From: Allobosea sp.
Lineage (GTDB): Bacteria; Pseudomonadota; Alphaproteobacteria; Rhizobiales; Beijerinckiaceae
Reading direction: 5' to 3'
Assembly: GCF_017308015.1 (NCBI RefSeq)
Contig: NZ_JAFKFW010000035.1
Coordinates: forward strand, 1-43,740
Length of the DNA: 43,740 nt
This document shows positions 1 to 8,793 of the stretch, in pieces. Under the pieces are notes generated by a model. It saw only the letters and a program-made list of their open reading frames with translations. It was not told the DNA's origin and did not search any database. Made by a program: the position numbers and the translations under genes. How positions within the stretch are numbered: position 1 is the stretch's first letter; every line of letters starts with the position of its first letter.

Positions 1-1
1 C

Positions 2-910
2 GAACTGGCCGCCAAGGCCGGCGCCGATTTCGAATCGCCGCGCCGCGATGCCATGCCCGCGGCGCCGCGCCCGGCGCCTGCCGGCGAGGATCGCCCGCGC
101 CGCCGCCGCGACGAGGCGGCTCGTGATGGCGATCCGGCCCACGCACCGCTGCGTGGCGACAAGCCCTGGACCCGCACCGTCTGGCGCGATGCCGAAACCG
201 AGCCACAGCGCGAGCGCAAGGCTCCGCCGCGTCGCGGCGCCGATCCGAAGCTGGAGCGGCAGGAGCGCGAGGCCACCGGCGACATCAAGCGCCGCCGCGA
301 CACGCCGATCGCCGACCCGAAGGGCCGGCGCGTACTGGTCGAGCGCGTCAGCGCCCCGGTGGCGGAAGAGCGCGACGCGCCCGCCCGCGAGGGCAAGCGC
401 AGGCCTGACCGCATGCCGCGCCAGCAGCGCGGCGGCCAGGAGCGTGGCGGCGACGAGATGCGCACGTCACGTCCCCTTTCGCGCACCGGCGGCGACGAGC
501 GGCCGGCGCGGCGCCCGCGCAGCGACGCCGGCGAACGCGACCGCGGCGGCGATCGCCCCTGGGAGGATCGCGCGCCACGCGACGGCGCCGAGCGCCCTGC
601 CCGCGCCTTCCGCGAGCGTTCGCCCGAGGATCGGCCGCGTGGTCGCAGCTTCGGCGACAAGCCGGGCGGCCGGGATTTCGGGGCCAAGAGCTTCGGGCCA
701 CGCTCTTCGGAGCGCTCGGGCGACGATCGGCCGCGCGGCCGCAGCTTTGGTGACAAGCCCGGCGGCAAGGGCTTCGGCTCACGCTCCTCGGAGCGCCCGG
801 TCGGCGGCGGCCGCCCCTTCGGCGGTAAGCCGGGTGGCGGGCGCCCGGGCGGAGGCGGCAAGGGTCCGCGCCCCGGCGGCGGCGGACCGCGCGGCGGCAA
901 GCGCGACTAA
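2..910 (+). CDS. pseudouridine synthase, C-terminal tail (5' truncated by window)
   Basis: The frame is open from the first bases of the window to a TAA at 908-910, so this is the 3' end of a longer gene. About 302 residues are visible and nearly all are low complexity: rich in Arg, Gly, Pro, Asp and Glu, ending in a run of Gly/Arg (KRD C-terminus). A 13-residue unit, RPRGRSFGDKPGG, occurs twice 32 codons apart (from 632 and 728). The segment around residues 75-115 (GDIKRRRDTPIADPKGRR) is the kind of linker found after the catalytic domain of RluB/RsuA-type synthases in Rhizobiales, which often carry long basic RGG-like tails and lie directly upstream of rsmD. No catalytic residues are in the window, so the assignment rests on the tail type and on rsmD starting 3 nt downstream. 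An RNA-binding disordered tail is a reasonable inference. Another RNA-binding protein with an RGG tail cannot be excluded. Confidence 0.6.
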   Translation, partial: ELAAKAGADFESPRRDAMPAAPRPAPAGEDRPRRRRDEAARDGDPAHAPLRGDKPWTRTVWRDAETEPQRERKAPPRRGADPKLERQEREATGDIKRRRDTPIADPKGRRVLVERVSAPVAEERDAPAREGKRRPDRMPRQQRGGQERGGDEMRTSRPLSRTGGDERPARRPRSDAGERDRGGDRPWEDRAPRDGAERPARAFRERSPEDRPRGRSFGDKPGGRDFGAKSFGPRSSERSGDDRPRGRSFGDKPGGKGFGSRSSERPVGGGRPFGGKPGGGRPGGGGKGPRPGGGGPRGGKRD

Positions 911-913
911 GCG

Positions 914-1477
914 ATGCGGATCGTCGGCGGACGCCTGGGCGGCCGGCCTCTGGCCGGCCCGAAACCGGGGATCGGCAGCATCCGGCCGACCTCGGACCGC
1001 CTGCGCGAATCCCTGTTCAACGTGCTCGTCCATGCCTATGGCGACGCAGTCGAGGACGCGCGCGTGCTCGATCTCTTCGCCGGCACGGGTGCGCTCGGCT
1101 TCGAGGCACTTTCGCGCGGGGCCGGCTTCGCGCTGCTTGTCGATGACGGCACGGAGGCGCGCGGCATCATCCGCGAGAACCAGATGGCGCTGGGTCTAGC
1201 CGGCTTCAGCCGCATCTTCCGCCGCGACGCGACCAAGCTCGGCCCGATCACCGGCATGGCGCCGTTCGGACTCGTCTTCTGCGACCCGCCCTATCGCAAG
1301 GGGCTGGGCGAGAAGGCGCTGGTCTCGGCGCGCGAAGGCGGCTGGCTCGCGCCGGACGCGCTGATCGTGCTGGAAGAGGCGGCGGATGCCGAGATCAGCC
1401 TGCCCGAGGGCTTCGAAGAGCTGGAGCGGCGGGGTTATGGCGAAGCGCAGGTGTTCGTGCTGCGGGTGACGTCCTAG
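914..1477 (+). CDS. rsmD: 16S rRNA (guanine(966)-N(2))-methyltransferase RsmD
   Basis: 187 residues, the usual RsmD length. RsmD transfers a methyl group from S-adenosylmethionine to N2 of G966 of 16S rRNA during small-subunit assembly in the cytoplasm. The N-terminus MRIVGGRLGGRPL followed by RPTSDRLRESLFN (about residues 25-40) is the family signature. A SAM-binding motif LDLFAGTGALGFEALSRGA follows at about 52-70, and the catalytic DPPY motif sits at about 121-124 (FCDPPYRKG). The ATG at 914 starts three bases after the stop of the upstream pseudouridine synthase, so the two rRNA-modifying genes form an operon and are probably coupled. No good Shine-Dalgarno is visible at the junction. The gene is convergent with the GFA-domain gene on the other strand. 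Confidence 0.95.
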   Translation: MRIVGGRLGGRPLAGPKPGIGSIRPTSDRLRESLFNVLVHAYGDAVEDARVLDLFAGTGALGFEALSRGAGFALLVDDGTEARGIIRENQMALGLAGFSRIFRRDATKLGPITGMAPFGLVFCDPPYRKGLGEKALVSAREGGWLAPDALIVLEEAADAEISLPEGFEELERRGYGEAQVFVLRVTS

Positions 1478-1507
1478 GCACCCGGCGCTGCACCCGCCTT
1501 GCAGACC

Positions 1508-1933
1508 TCAGCCTTGGGTCGGCTCGTAGCGGAGGATGCCGGCTATCCCCGCTTTCGACCCAGCGGGCCTATCGCTGGGGTGGTTGATGCCATCATTGAC
1601 CTGCAGCTCCCGAAAATCGAAGGGGCTGGCGCCAGCGATGCAGGCCACGTTCACCCCGAGCTGACCAGGATTCGAGCGGCGCTGGTGATGGGTGTAGATG
1701 CCGCACCCCAGGCAGAAATAGTGCTTCGCCGTCCGGGTGTTGAACTGGTACTCGCCGAGCTTGTCCTCGCCCGAGACGATGCGGACATCCCTTGCCGAAA
1801 CGACGACCGCTCCCCGCATGCGGCAGAACGAGCAATCGCAGCGGCGCGCGGTGTTCATACCGTCGGTCAATGTCGCTTCGAAGCGGACGCCTTTGCAGTG
1901 ACAGGCGGCCTGAACAATCGTGTCACCCGCCAT
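1508..1933 (-). CDS. GFA/CENP-V domain zinc protein
   Basis: About 141 residues, a single GFA-like (glutathione-dependent formaldehyde-activating enzyme / CENP-V) domain. The zinc ligands are visible as CHC near residues 11-13 (AACHCKGVRFE), CDCSFC at about 32-37 and CLGCG at about 75-79, which is the spacing of the family. Many proteins of this family are annotated as formaldehyde-activating only by homology. The substrate of this copy is unknown and I would not infer a C1 role. GTG (1936) and ATG (1933) are adjacent. A GAGGAG sequence just upstream fits the ATG better, so I chose it. It lies 40 nt downstream of mutL on the same strand and may be read from the mutL transcript. Confidence 0.85.
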   Translation of the reverse strand: MAGDTIVQAACHCKGVRFEATLTDGMNTARRCDCSFCRMRGAVVVSARDVRIVSGEDKLGEYQFNTRTAKHYFCLGCGIYTHHQRRSNPGQLGVNVACIAGASPFDFRELQVNDGINHPSDRPAGSKAGIAGILRYEPTQG

Positions 1934-1973
1934 CACCGTCTCCTCGCTCGCTATTCCGGCGCCGTATAGGCGC

Positions 1974-3779
1974 TTATCGCCGCCCGAACAGCTTCTCGAT
2001 ATCCGACAGCTTCAATTCGACATAGGTCGGCCGGCCGTGGTTGCACTGGCCTGAATTGGGCGTGATCTCCATCTCGCGCAGCAGCGCATCCATCTCCTCG
2101 GGACGCATGCGACGGCCGGCGCGGACCGAGTTGTGGCAAGCCATCGTCGCCAGAACATGATCGAGCCGGCGTTCCAGCGAGCCGGCCGTACCGTGCTCGG
2201 CGAGTGCATCGGCGACGTCGCGGACGAGGCGCTGGAGATTGCCGCCGGCGAGCTGGCCCGGCGCCTCGCGCACCAGCACCGCGCCGGGGCCGAAGGATTC
2301 GAGCACAAGCCCGAGGCTTTCGAGCTCGCTGCCTGCCGTGATCAGGCGGTCGGCATCGACCGGGTCGAGCTCGACCACTTCCGGGAGCAGCAGCGGCTGG
2401 CGGGCGATGCCGTTGCGGGCACGTTCGGCCTTAAGTCGCTCGTAGACCAGCCGCTCATGGGCGGCGTGCTGGTCGACGATGACGACGCCCTCGCGGGTCT
2501 GGGCGACGATATAGGTCTCGTGGACCTGAGCGCGGGCGGCGCCGAGCGGCCGGTCGAGCGCATCGGCCGAGGGCTCGGCGAGATGTGCGCGGGCGTCTGC
2601 GGAGGGCGCCGCGAAATCAGAGAAGCCGGCTTGCGGGGCGCTCATCGGGGCCGGAGCCGGCGCGGCCCAGCTCGGCGCTTGCGCGAAAGACGGACGCGGG
2701 ATCGCGTTGCCGCTGCCCCCCATCGAGAGCACGGCGCGGAAAGCGTCGAGAGTGCGAGCGCCGCCCGCCGTGGTCGCGCGGTGACCGGCTGCGGCAAGCG
2801 CGGCCTTCAGGCCGGAGACGACGAGGCCGCGCACCAGAGCGGGATCACGGAAACGGACCTCGCTCTTGGCAGGGTGGACGTTGACGTCGACCGAGCGCGG
2901 ATCGCAGCCGATATCGAGGAAGAGCACCGGATGCCGGTCGGAGGGCACCACATCGGCATAGGCGCCACGCACAGCCGATAAGAGCAATTTATCGCGCACC
3001 GGGCGGCCGTTGACGGCAAGATGCACGCCCGCCGAAGTGCCGCGATGGAAGGTCGGCAGGCCGGCGAAACCGGAGATGCGGAACCCCTCGCGCTCGGCCT
3101 CGATACGCAGCGCATTCTCCGGAAAATCACGGCCGAGCGCGCGGCCGAGGCGGCGCAACAGCCCCTCCTCGCCGATCGGCTCGGCTGGCCAGTCGAAGGC
3201 GCTGATATGCTCGCCTTCCAGTGAAAAGCGCACCTCGGGATGGGCGATGGCGAGACGCCGGAGCATCTCGGAGACGGCCTGCGCCTCGGCACGGTCGCTC
3301 TTCAGGAATTTGAGGCGGGCCGGGGTGAAGATGAAGAGGTCGCTGACCTCGATGCGCGTGCCAGGCGCGGCGGCAACGGGGCGGACCACACCCTTGTCGC
3401 CAGCTTCGACAACGAGACCCGAGCCCTGCGCGGCATCGCGCCGGCGCGTCGCGATCGAGAGCCGGGCGACCGAGCCGATCGAAGGCAAGGCCTCGCCGCG
3501 GAAGCCGAGCGTGTCGATGGCGAAGAGATCGCCGTCGGGGAGCTTCGAGGTGGCATGACGGTCGACGGCAAGTTCGAGGTCATCGGGCGTCATCCCGCCG
3601 CCGTCATCGACAACGCGGATCAGTTCGCGTCCGCCGCCCTGGATGGTGACGGCGATCGACCGCGCCCCGGCATCGATTGCGTTCTCGACGAGCTCCTTCA
3701 CGGCCGCAGCCGGCCGCTCGATCACCTCGCCGGCGGCGATGCGGTCGACCAGGACGGGATCGAGACGGCGGACGGTCAT
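1974..3779 (-). CDS. mutL: DNA mismatch repair protein MutL, endonuclease type
   Basis: 601 residues. MutL couples MutS mismatch recognition to downstream excision. The N-terminal GHKL ATPase is complete: [10 protein letters not shown] at 29-38, DDGGGM at 58-63, TSKL at 77-80 and GFRGEAL at 92-98. A Pro/Ala-rich linker spans roughly 350-410. The C-terminal dimerisation domain contains [12 protein letters not shown] at 436-447, which matches the endonuclease motif DQHA(X)2E(X)4E, together with [10 protein letters not shown] at 547-556 and QCNHGRP at 578-584. This predicts an intrinsic nicking activity, as in bacteria without MutH and unlike E. coli MutL. The gene lies 157 nt downstream of pgi on the same strand. 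Start is the ATG beginning MTVRRLDP, the conserved family N-terminus. Confidence 0.97.
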   Translation of the reverse strand: MTVRRLDPVLVDRIAAGEVIERPAAAVKELVENAIDAGARSIAVTIQGGGRELIRVVDDGGGMTPDDLELAVDRHATSKLPDGDLFAIDTLGFRGEALPSIGSVARLSIATRRRDAAQGSGLVVEAGDKGVVRPVAAAPGTRIEVSDLFIFTPARLKFLKSDRAEAQAVSEMLRRLAIAHPEVRFSLEGEHISAFDWPAEPIGEEGLLRRLGRALGRDFPENALRIEAEREGFRISGFAGLPTFHRGTSAGVHLAVNGRPVRDKLLLSAVRGAYADVVPSDRHPVLFLDIGCDPRSVDVNVHPAKSEVRFRDPALVRGLVVSGLKAALAAAGHRATTAGGARTLDAFRAVLSMGGSGNAIPRPSFAQAPSWAAPAPAPMSAPQAGFSDFAAPSADARAHLAEPSADALDRPLGAARAQVHETYIVAQTREGVVIVDQHAAHERLVYERLKAERARNGIARQPLLLPEVVELDPVDADRLITAGSELESLGLVLESFGPGAVLVREAPGQLAGGNLQRLVRDVADALAEHGTAGSLERRLDHVLATMACHNSVRAGRRMRPEEMDALLREMEITPNSGQCNHGRPTYVELKLSDIEKLFGRR

Positions 3780-3936
3780 GGGACTCTGATGGTCATCTGA
3801 AAGCGGAACAGATCATTCTGGAGCGTGGCGCACCGCAGACCCGGAAAGCTCTCTCCGAAAGAGGCTCCCGAGCCTTCGTGTCATACGAGATCGGGGCGGG
3901 TCCGAGCGTGACGCGCCTCTACCGGAAAACCGCGAC

Positions 3937-5262
3937 TCAGGCCCGCCCTTCGGCAAGATAGCGCTTGGCGAGGAGCTTCGCCTCCTCCACCGCCGGCTGG
4001 TCGAACGGATCCACGCCCATGGCGTAACCGGTCAGGATCGTCTCCAGCATGAAATGCATCAGCATCTCGCCATGGCTGGTCTCGTCGATGCGCTCGACAT
4101 GGAAGCGACGGACCGCGCAGCCGTTCTTGGCGAAGGTGTCGATCATGGCGATACCCTGCGCGGCCACCATGTCGCCGATCGTCTTGCCGGCGAAATCGGC
4201 CTGGCCGATCTTCTCGGCGAGAGAGGCATCGATATGTGGGCCCCTGCCCTTCACGCTGGTGGTGATGACCGTGAAGAACTTGTCCTTGGGACCGGCGAGA
4301 TAGAGCTGCTGCTGCGAATGCTGGTCGACGGGGCCGAGCGCGCCGACGGGCTGCGTGCCCTGCCCGTCCTTGCCGAGGCTCTCGGCCCAGAGCTGCATCC
4401 ACCAGCGGGTGAGCAGCGCGAGCTTGTCGGCATAGGGCATGAGCACGGCGATGTTCTTGCCCGAACGCATCGCGGCGAGATGAAGGGCCGCTCCAACCGC
4501 AGCAGGAGTCTCGCGGACATCCTTGCCGGCGAAGAGCGGCGCAACCGCCCGGCCGGCACCGAGCCGGAGCGCCTCGATATCGAGGCCGAGCACGGCAGCC
4601 GGCAGCAGGCCGCAATTGGTCAGGACGGAATAGCGGCCGCCGACATCGGTGTGGTGCTCGAGGAAGGGCGTGCCGAAAGGCTCGAGCAGCGCACGCAAAG
4701 GATGGAGCTTGCCGGATTTCGCAGGCTCGGACAGGCCCTCGAAATGCGTGCCGATCTGCTGATCGGTGAGATGCGCGCCACGCAAAGCCTCGATCGCCGC
4801 GATCGACTGCAGCAGGGTCTCGCCGGTGCCGCCCGATTTCGAGATGGCGACAAATTTGGTCGTCTTGAGCGGGAGCTTCGTGAGCAGCGCCGCATAGGTC
4901 GCGGGGTCGAGATTATCGATGAAATGGACGCGCGGGCCGGGTGTGAACTGCGACAGGCCGGCGATGCCGTACCCGGTGAGTTGCGCCAACGTCTGGCCCC
5001 CGAGGCTGGAGCCGCCGGTGCCGAGCACCAGAACGTCGGTGGTCCCGCCAGCCTTGAGACGCTCGGCAGCGGCCTTCACAGGGCCGAGATCGGCGGTATC
5101 GCTCGGCAGCTTCAGCAGCGGCAGCGAGCCGTCCTTCGCCTGCCCCTGCAATTTCGCCAGCGCGGGCTTGATATCGGCCAGCGCCGTCTCGAAGGCCGCG
5201 TCGGGAATGCCCCCCTTGCCGGCCTTGGATTCGAGCGCGAGATCGAAGCTTTGCTGGAGCAT
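3937..5262 (-). CDS. pgi: glucose-6-phosphate isomerase
   Basis: Interconverts glucose 6-phosphate and fructose 6-phosphate in the cytoplasm. From the ATG at 5262 the protein has 441 residues. The frame stays open further upstream, but that extension runs into the end of the M16 gene and has no family-like sequence. SIS/PGI motifs: GTGGSSLGGQ at 81-90 and SKSGGTGET at 141-149 (phosphosugar binding), VGGRYSVLTNCG at 207-218. Likely catalytic residues are E294 in WAESLGKDG, H315 in DQHSQQQ and a Lys in VEEAKLLAK (about 425-433). The protein is shorter than the roughly 550-residue E. coli enzyme, as is usual for this alphaproteobacterial type. The stretch PVDQHSQQQLYLAGPKDK is typical of rhizobial Pgi. 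It starts 37 nt after the inactive M16 gene and is probably co-transcribed with it. Confidence 0.95.
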   Translation of the reverse strand: MLQQSFDLALESKAGKGGIPDAAFETALADIKPALAKLQGQAKDGSLPLLKLPSDTADLGPVKAAAERLKAGGTTDVLVLGTGGSSLGGQTLAQLTGYGIAGLSQFTPGPRVHFIDNLDPATYAALLTKLPLKTTKFVAISKSGGTGETLLQSIAAIEALRGAHLTDQQIGTHFEGLSEPAKSGKLHPLRALLEPFGTPFLEHHTDVGGRYSVLTNCGLLPAAVLGLDIEALRLGAGRAVAPLFAGKDVRETPAAVGAALHLAAMRSGKNIAVLMPYADKLALLTRWWMQLWAESLGKDGQGTQPVGALGPVDQHSQQQLYLAGPKDKFFTVITTSVKGRGPHIDASLAEKIGQADFAGKTIGDMVAAQGIAMIDTFAKNGCAVRRFHVERIDETSHGEMLMHFMLETILTGYAMGVDPFDQPAVEEAKLLAKRYLAEGRA

Positions 5263-5299
5263 TAGACCTATCCGTATCGACGAGAAAACGAAGGCTATT

Positions 5300-6595
5300 T
5301 CAGACCAGCCCGACCGGCTTGCCAACCGCCTGCACGAGCAGGTCAGGGTTGCCGAAGAGACGCCGTGCGACGCGCTTGACGTCATCGAGCGTCACCGCAG
5401 CGAAGAGGCTATTGCGGCGAGCTAGGAAATCCGGCGTGTCGCCGCGCAGGGCCAGCGCCAGCAACTCGCCGGCGATCTTCGGCGAGGTGTCGAAGCGCAG
5501 CGGGTAGGAGCCGATGATATAGCGCTTGGCCTCCTCGACCTCGTGCTCGGTCGGGCCTTCTTCCGCGAGCTTCAGCATCTCCTCGCGGATGACCTTCATC
5601 GATTCGGCGGCGCGGTCGTTGCGGGTCGCGGTGCCGCCGACCAGCATGGCGCTCTCGCGCAGCGGCATCAGGCTGGAGGAGACGCCATAGGCGAGGCCGC
5701 GCTTCTCGCGCACCTCCATGAAGAGGCGCGAGGTGAAGGCAGAGCCGCCGAGAATATGGTTCAGCACGCTGGCAGTGATGAAATCCGGATCGTCCCACAT
5801 CAGGCCCGGCCCGACGAAGCGCAACACGGTTTGCGGCACGTCGAGATCGATGACATGGGTCTGGCCGAGGCCCTGGATCGGCAGGGGCTCGGCCGGGCGC
5901 GGCCGAGCCCCGCCCTTCGGCAGAGCACCGAACAATGTATCCAGCCGCCCTGCGAGCTCGGCCGCGGTGATGTCACCAACGACGACGATGCTGAGGCCGG
6001 CGCGATCGAGCAGCGCAGGCCGCAACGCCTTCAGCACCGGGGCTTCCAGCTTGGAGACGCTGTCGATGTCGCCCTTCTCGGGCCGCCCATAGGCATGGCC
6101 GGCGAAGGCCGCGGCATAAAGAGCGTTACGGCACATCACCTCCGGGTTCTTCGCCTGGCGCTGCAAACCGGCGATAACCTGGGCGCGGACGCGGGCGACC
6201 GCATCAGCATCGAAGCGCGGTTTGTTGAGTGCCAGCTCCAGCAAGTCGAAAGCCGTCTCGCGATGCGTCGAGAGCGTCTGGAGATAGCCGTGGAAATCGT
6301 CGCGGCGGGCATCGAAGCCGAGGCTGATCGCGTGGTCGGCCATGCGGCCCTGAAAGGCTTCTGCGTCGAGATCGCCGGCGCCCTCGTCGAGCAGGCCGGA
6401 GATCAGATAGGCGCTGCCGGCGGCATTGTCCGGGTCGCGGCTGGCACCTCCATCGAAGGCGAAGTCCATTGCGATCAGCGGCAGGCTGTGTTCCTCGACC
6501 AGCCAGGCTTCCACGCCGCCGGGCGAGCGGACGGTCTGGACGGCGATGGCGGGGCCGGCCGTGTTGAGCTTGGGCGTCGGAATGGGGGCGTTCAT
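5300..6595 (-). CDS. M16 family peptidase-like subunit without zinc site
   Basis: 431 residues with the two-lobed M16 (insulinase/processing-peptidase) fold. Where active members have HxxEH, this protein reads SAYLISGLLDEG (about residues 61-72), so the zinc ligands are missing. The C-terminal lobe keeps the conserved Arg/Tyr element, seen as REKRGLAYGVSSS near residue 300. In M16B pairs the inactive subunit supplies this substrate-binding half, while the partner supplies the metal site. The active partner is encoded 57 nt upstream on the same strand. The two very likely form one heterodimeric protease, as in other alphaproteobacterial and PqqL-like M16B pairs. The N-terminus has no clear signal peptide (MNAPIPTPKL). 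A well-placed AGGA precedes the ATG. Confidence 0.9.
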   Translation of the reverse strand: MNAPIPTPKLNTAGPAIAVQTVRSPGGVEAWLVEEHSLPLIAMDFAFDGGASRDPDNAAGSAYLISGLLDEGAGDLDAEAFQGRMADHAISLGFDARRDDFHGYLQTLSTHRETAFDLLELALNKPRFDADAVARVRAQVIAGLQRQAKNPEVMCRNALYAAAFAGHAYGRPEKGDIDSVSKLEAPVLKALRPALLDRAGLSIVVVGDITAAELAGRLDTLFGALPKGGARPRPAEPLPIQGLGQTHVIDLDVPQTVLRFVGPGLMWDDPDFITASVLNHILGGSAFTSRLFMEVREKRGLAYGVSSSLMPLRESAMLVGGTATRNDRAAESMKVIREEMLKLAEEGPTEHEVEEAKRYIIGSYPLRFDTSPKIAGELLALALRGDTPDFLARRNSLFAAVTLDDVKRVARRLFGNPDLLVQAVGKPVGLV

Positions 6596-6652
6596 GTCGC
6601 TTCCTGTCGGCGGAACGCGAAGGCCCGCCCGTTCGAACGAGAGACGGCGGCG

Positions 6653-7942
6653 TCAGGCCGGCAGCAGCAGGCCGGTGACACTGCGATCAGGCTTGAGATA
6701 GCGGCGGGCCGCCTCGACGACGGCATCGCGGCTGACGGTCTCGATGCGCTCGGGCCAAGCCAGCACGTCCTCGACCGTCTCGCCCACCGCCAGGGCCGAG
6801 CCGAAGATACGGGCGAGCGAGGACTGGTTGTCGCGGGCGAAGACGGTCTCCGCCACCAGCCGGGTGCGGGCACGGGCAAGTTCGAGCTCGCTCGGACCAT
6901 CGGCCAGGAAGGCGGCGAGTGCAGCGTCGAGCCCGGCCTCCATCGCCGCCATCTCGACACCTGGGCGCGGGCTGGCGGAGATCTGGAAAGCGGCCCGATC
7001 GACCATCGAGCCCATGAAATAGGCACTGGCGCCGGCAGCCAGCTCGTCCTCGACGCAGAGCCGACGATAGAGCCGCGAGGTGGTGCCGCCGCCGAGGATC
7101 TCAGCGACGAGTTCGAGCGCCAGAACCTCGTCACGCTCGCCGGTCGTATAGGTCGGCGTCAGCCAGCCGCGACGCAGCGAGGGCTGCTGCACGCGCGGGT
7201 CGTTGAGCTGCACCCGGCGCGAGGCGCGCGGTTCAGGCTCGATCGGGCGCGAGCGGACGGGCGCCGCGCCGCGGGCCGCGATCCTGCCGTAAGTCTCTTC
7301 GGCGAGGCGGCGGACCTCGGCGGCGTCGGTGTCGCCGGCGACGACGAGGATCGCATTCTCGGGCGTGTAGAAACGCTGGTAATAGGCAAAGGCATCGTCC
7401 CGGCTCAGGCGCTCGATCTCATGCTCCCAGCCGATGATCGGCGTGCCGTAGGGGTGGTGGAAGAACAGCGTCGCGGAGAATTCTTCGCCGAGCTGGGCGG
7501 CGGGGTCGGAATCGACCCGCATGCGCCGCTCCTCCAGCACGACGTCGCGCTCGGGCGCGACCACGGCCTCGTCGAAGGAGAGGCCCGTCATCCGGTCGGC
7601 CTCGTAATCCATCATCGCGCGCAGATGCTCCTTCGGCACACGCTGGAAATAGGCAGTGTAGTCGAAGGAGGTGAAAGCGTTCTCCTGGCCACCGTAGCCG
7701 GCGACGATCTTGGAGAACTCGCCGGCCGGCCAGCGCTCGGTGCCCTTGAACATCAGGTGCTCGAGGAAATGCGCTATGCCGGACTTGGCCGCCGGATCGT
7801 CGGCAGAACCGTTGCGATACCAGACCATATGGGTAACGACCGGCGCACGCCGATCCTTCACCACGACGACGTCGAGGCCGTTGGTCAACCGGAAGGATTC
7901 GACCGGCTCCGCCTGATCGGTCCGGTGCGCATGGATGTTCAC
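6653..7942 (-). CDS. M16 family zinc metallopeptidase, catalytic subunit
   Basis: 429 residues. The inverted zinc motif HFLEH is at 58-62 and the distal Glu ligand is E138 in VVLEERRM, at the 76-residue spacing expected for M16. The segment around it (GIAHFLEHLMFKGT, then GGQENAFTSFDYTAYFQ) is canonical. Start is GTG at 7942, preceded by GGAG on the minus strand about ten bases upstream. No convincing signal peptide is seen, so location is uncertain; related proteins are reported as periplasmic or cytoplasmic. The gene sits directly after a strong terminator hairpin (7964-7994) that ends only a few bases before its ribosome-binding site, which is unusual. It forms a pair with the zinc-less M16 gene downstream. 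Confidence 0.93.
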   Translation of the reverse strand: MNIHAHRTDQAEPVESFRLTNGLDVVVVKDRRAPVVTHMVWYRNGSADDPAAKSGIAHFLEHLMFKGTERWPAGEFSKIVAGYGGQENAFTSFDYTAYFQRVPKEHLRAMMDYEADRMTGLSFDEAVVAPERDVVLEERRMRVDSDPAAQLGEEFSATLFFHHPYGTPIIGWEHEIERLSRDDAFAYYQRFYTPENAILVVAGDTDAAEVRRLAEETYGRIAARGAAPVRSRPIEPEPRASRRVQLNDPRVQQPSLRRGWLTPTYTTGERDEVLALELVAEILGGGTTSRLYRRLCVEDELAAGASAYFMGSMVDRAAFQISASPRPGVEMAAMEAGLDAALAAFLADGPSELELARARTRLVAETVFARDNQSSLARIFGSALAVGETVEDVLAWPERIETVSRDAVVEAARRYLKPDRSVTGLLLPA

Positions 7943-7963
7943 CTGTTACCGTCTCCTCGATCG

Positions 7964-7994
7964 AAAAAAGGGCGGGCGCGACGCGCCCGCCCTT
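7964..7994 (-). terminator. rho-independent terminator of the DUF3035-like gene
   Basis: A near-perfect GC-rich palindrome: left arm 7968-7980, centre A7981, right arm 7982-7994. On the minus strand it is followed by six T (A7964-A7969 on the plus strand). It lies 81 nt past the stop of the DUF3035-like gene, so it should end that transcript. It also lies six or so bases upstream of the Shine-Dalgarno of the M16 peptidase gene. Confidence 0.85.
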
Positions 7995-8075
7995 CATGAC
8001 AACTTGGTCGGGCGACCCTGCTTCGGCAAGGGGCGATCAGAGCGGGCGATCGCGCTCCAGCCGAAACCAGCCAGC

Positions 8076-8720
8076 TTACTGACGCATCACCGGTCCCTGG
8101 CCAGCCGCGAATTCGCGGATGCCCGGAGCCTGGGTATCTTCGACCGGGCCACGCGCGCCGGGGCCGACGGCCGCCGTCGCAGCCGGGCGGCGATAGCCGG
8201 CCGGCGGCTCGGTAAGCGTGCGGCGCGGCGGCTCGGAACCATAAGCTGCAGCATTCTCGTCGATCTGAGCCTGACGCGCGGCCATCTCACGCCCGACCAC
8301 GATCGGCTTGATGATGTTGCTGTAGTTGTTGTCCTCTTCCGGGAGCTGGGGGCCCCTCGGGGCACGCGTCGTCCGGCCGCGGCGAATCTCCTCGGCCGAC
8401 AGGCGGGCGTTGTTGCGCAGGCCGTGAGGCTCCTCGTAAGGAGCCGGATTGGCCGCATCCCTGCGGCGCTGGACATCCGGATCATTCGGCCAGGCGGCAT
8501 TGCGCTCGCTGGCCGCCTGCTGCGGGCGCGGCAGCGTCGAATTCGGCGGCACCACCAGCGGCGCGCGCGCGCGATAGTCGATATCCGACCCCTCGCCCTT
8601 GCCGAAGACGCCCTGCATCATGTTGTAGATGAACGAGCCTTCCTGCGCGAAGGCCGGCGACGCCCCGAGCACAAGCCCGCCGGCGATGAGCAGATGAGCC
8701 ACGCGGATGCGTTTGGCCAT
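8076..8720 (-). CDS. secreted DUF3035-like protein
   Basis: 214 residues from the ATG at 8720. The open frame extends further upstream into lspA but without conserved sequence. The N-terminus MAKRIRVAHLLIAGGLVLG followed by ASPAFA is a clear signal peptide, cleaved before QEG, so the product is exported. The segment RARAPLVVPPNSTLPRP (about residues 48-64) resembles the start of the DUF3035 domain found next to lspA and M16 peptidases in other alphaproteobacteria. The rest is rich in Arg, Pro, Ala and Asn and probably disordered. An envelope function is likely, but the role is unknown. It follows lspA by 73 nt on the same strand and is closed by a strong terminator. Assignment to DUF3035 is from a short motif plus position, not from a full-domain match. 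Confidence 0.65.
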   Translation of the reverse strand: MAKRIRVAHLLIAGGLVLGASPAFAQEGSFIYNMMQGVFGKGEGSDIDYRARAPLVVPPNSTLPRPQQAASERNAAWPNDPDVQRRRDAANPAPYEEPHGLRNNARLSAEEIRRGRTTRAPRGPQLPEEDNNYSNIIKPIVVGREMAARQAQIDENAAAYGSEPPRRTLTEPPAGYRRPAATAAVGPGARGPVEDTQAPGIREFAAGQGPVMRQ

Positions 8721-8793
8721 GTCAAATCTCCCTTCGGACAATCTCGCCCCGTCTGAAACCCAGACGAACGGCAAAACAATGGCGAAACCGTCG

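Noticed and set aside
48-1199. 383-codon frame across the synthase and rsmD
   Set aside because: Ala/Arg/Ser-rich shadow frame; the neighbouring frame gives the RGG tail and RsmD.
5543-7999. 818-codon plus-strand open frame
   Set aside because: Lies antisense to the M16 pair, which has conserved motifs; the long frame arises from high GC codon use.
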